Assembly: GCA_026770595.1 (NCBI GenBank)
Contig: MU633656.1
Location: 14,921 to 32,418, forward strand
Reading direction: 5' to 3'
Length of the DNA stretch: 17,498 nucleotides
From: Ochromonadaceae sp. CCMP2298
Taxonomy: Eukaryota > Sar > Synurophyceae > Ochromonadales > Ochromonadaceae
A model generated the notes under the pieces. The model was not told the origin of the DNA and made no database searches. It saw only the letters and a list, made by a program, of their open reading frames with translations. Both the position numbers and the translations under genes were made by a program. The stretch's first letter is position 1; every line of letters begins with the position of its first letter. Of this stretch, positions 16,892-17,498 are shown in pieces.

Positions 16892-17356
16892 TTACTTGTG
16901 CTCGAAGAGGGTGGCTAGATCCTCCGGGGTGAAACTGGCCGCCCTCTTGGGCACCTCCAGCTGGGCCCACATCGCCAGAAGGTCCAGCGTGCCCTCGCAG
17001 AGGATGGAGAGATTCTGGCCGTCCCAGTTGTACTTCCACCACTTGCGAAGACGACTGAAACGGGCGCGCAGAGTAGACACTGCGTAGCCCTCCCGATGCC
17101 ACAGGGTCCATAGGGTTGGCACAGAGTCCAAGATCCTGTCAGCGTGCCCATCTGGCTGGAAGTGATGATAGTCAACTAACTTGAAGACCTCGGGAGGAGC
17201 CTCAGCGGTAATACGGAGACACTCAAGGTAGCCACGGCCCACTCTGTGCGTGAGCCCGGCAAAGTCGCTGTCGTCCGACGCCGCGGTAAGCGCCCCGCTC
17301 CCATCCTCCGCGCCGCTCCCGCCCTCCTGCTCCAGCTGATCGTCGACTTGCTGCAT
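16892..17356 (-). CDS. Standalone core-binding-domain paralogue of the tyrosine recombinase (no catalytic domain)
   Basis: This is a 154-residue frame from ATG 17356 to TAA 16892. Residues 59-150 follow the core-binding region of gene 5. STLRARFSRLRKWWKY (94-109) aligns with STTLRSVLSMISKFWKY there, with identical spacing from TLR to the K-x-W-K-Y block; LLAMW...VPKRAASFTPEDLATL aligns with RLASW...TKKSKTLTTENLTDL. The protein stops about where the gene 5 core-binding domain meets its catalytic domain, and there is no minus-strand catalytic sequence in the 210 bp before gene 5 begins on the other strand. The first 35 residues are acidic and Gly-rich. It could bind the same DNA sites as the recombinase without cutting, for example as a repressor or architectural partner, or be a decayed first exon. 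The stop overlaps a donor-like GTAAGG; splicing to a TTACAG acceptor near 16804 would add only a few residues before a new stop. Confidence 0.7.
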   Translation of the reverse strand: MQQVDDQLEQEGGSGAEDGSGALTAASDDSDFAGLTHRVGRGYLECLRITAEAPPEVFKLVDYHHFQPDGHADRILDSVPTLWTLWHREGYAVSTLRARFSRLRKWWKYNWDGQNLSILCEGTLDLLAMWAQLEVPKRAASFTPEDLATLFEHK

Positions 17357-17405
17357 GCTCTACAAACTCTCAATAAACACTGCTCAGAGAAAAAGTGCAT
17401 TTCGT

Positions 17406-17486
17406 GCCCTCGAGCAGAAAGTGGCGGTACGTCTCGCTTTTGAGCGGCACCTCGAATTTCCCGCTCTCGGGGCTGCGCCCTCGAGC
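17406..17486. repeat. 10-bp direct repeat GCCCTCGAGC near the right edge
   Basis: GCCCTCGAGC occurs at 17406-17415 and 17477-17486, upstream of gene 6. The interval is GC-rich and also contains the left arm of the inverted repeat at 17454-17497. Confidence 0.85.
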
Positions 17487-17497
17487 TTGGGAAATTC
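17454..17497. repeat. Inverted repeat at the right edge of the window
   Basis: GAATTTCCC (17454-17462) and GGGAAATTC (17489-17497) are perfect 9-bp arms. The inner GCTC (17463-17466) and GAGC (17483-17486) can extend the stem past a two-base bulge. It is a candidate right boundary site for the recombinase module, but the window ends here. Confidence 0.8.
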
Positions 17498-17498
17498 T

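Noticed and set aside
14872-17356. DIRS-type retrotransposon or retrovirus-like element
   Set aside because: No reverse transcriptase, RNase H or gag-like sequence is visible; only the recombinase and the core-binding protein are present, which fits a Crypton-like module.
1-17498. tRNA or rRNA genes
   Set aside because: I saw no cloverleaf with conserved T-loop or box A/B sequence, and no rRNA-like segments, on reading both strands by eye.

Overview
The window is nuclear DNA from a GC-rich, intron-rich eukaryote, most likely a unicellular protist and probably an alga. The genes are split by short GT-AG introns (about 80-250 bp), and there are no bacterial operons or ribosome-binding sites. 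The partial gene at the left edge resembles thylakoid-lumen PsbP-like proteins, which would imply a plastid. I cannot name the species.

I reconstruct six protein-coding genes. They alternate strand one by one: (1) 143-1078 +, 3' part of a PsbP-like protein; (2) 1505-6232 -, a large nuclear protein with four AT-hooks and a split Enhancer-of-Polycomb-like (EPL) region, probably a MYST histone-acetyltransferase scaffold; (3) 7275-12412 +, a 1396-residue protein with an EF-hand-like segment, IQ motifs, a WW domain, two Cys-rich fingers and a Lys-rich tail; (4) 12739-14330 -, a 342-residue multi-pass membrane protein with a calcium-loop-like motif; (5) 14872-16680 +, a spliced Crypton-type tyrosine recombinase with an intact catalytic set; (6) 16892-17356 -, a 154-residue protein matching only the N-terminal core-binding region of gene 5. 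All exon joins were chosen by hand from GT/AG sites, reading-frame phase and protein continuity.

The left 14.3 kb looks like ordinary host sequence. Its introns are C- and pyrimidine-rich on the coding strand and full of microsatellites and telomere-like repeats. The right 3 kb (about 14.6-17.5 kb) looks like a distinct module. A recombinase and a related protein without catalytic residues face each other, with a cluster of inverted repeats on the left, palindromes between the genes, and another inverted repeat at the window's right edge. The recombinase introns are more AT-rich and carry CTAAC branch-point-like sites. This module is the best candidate for something undescribed: an intron-bearing Crypton-like element, or a domesticated locus, that also encodes a free DNA-binding domain that could act as a regulator.
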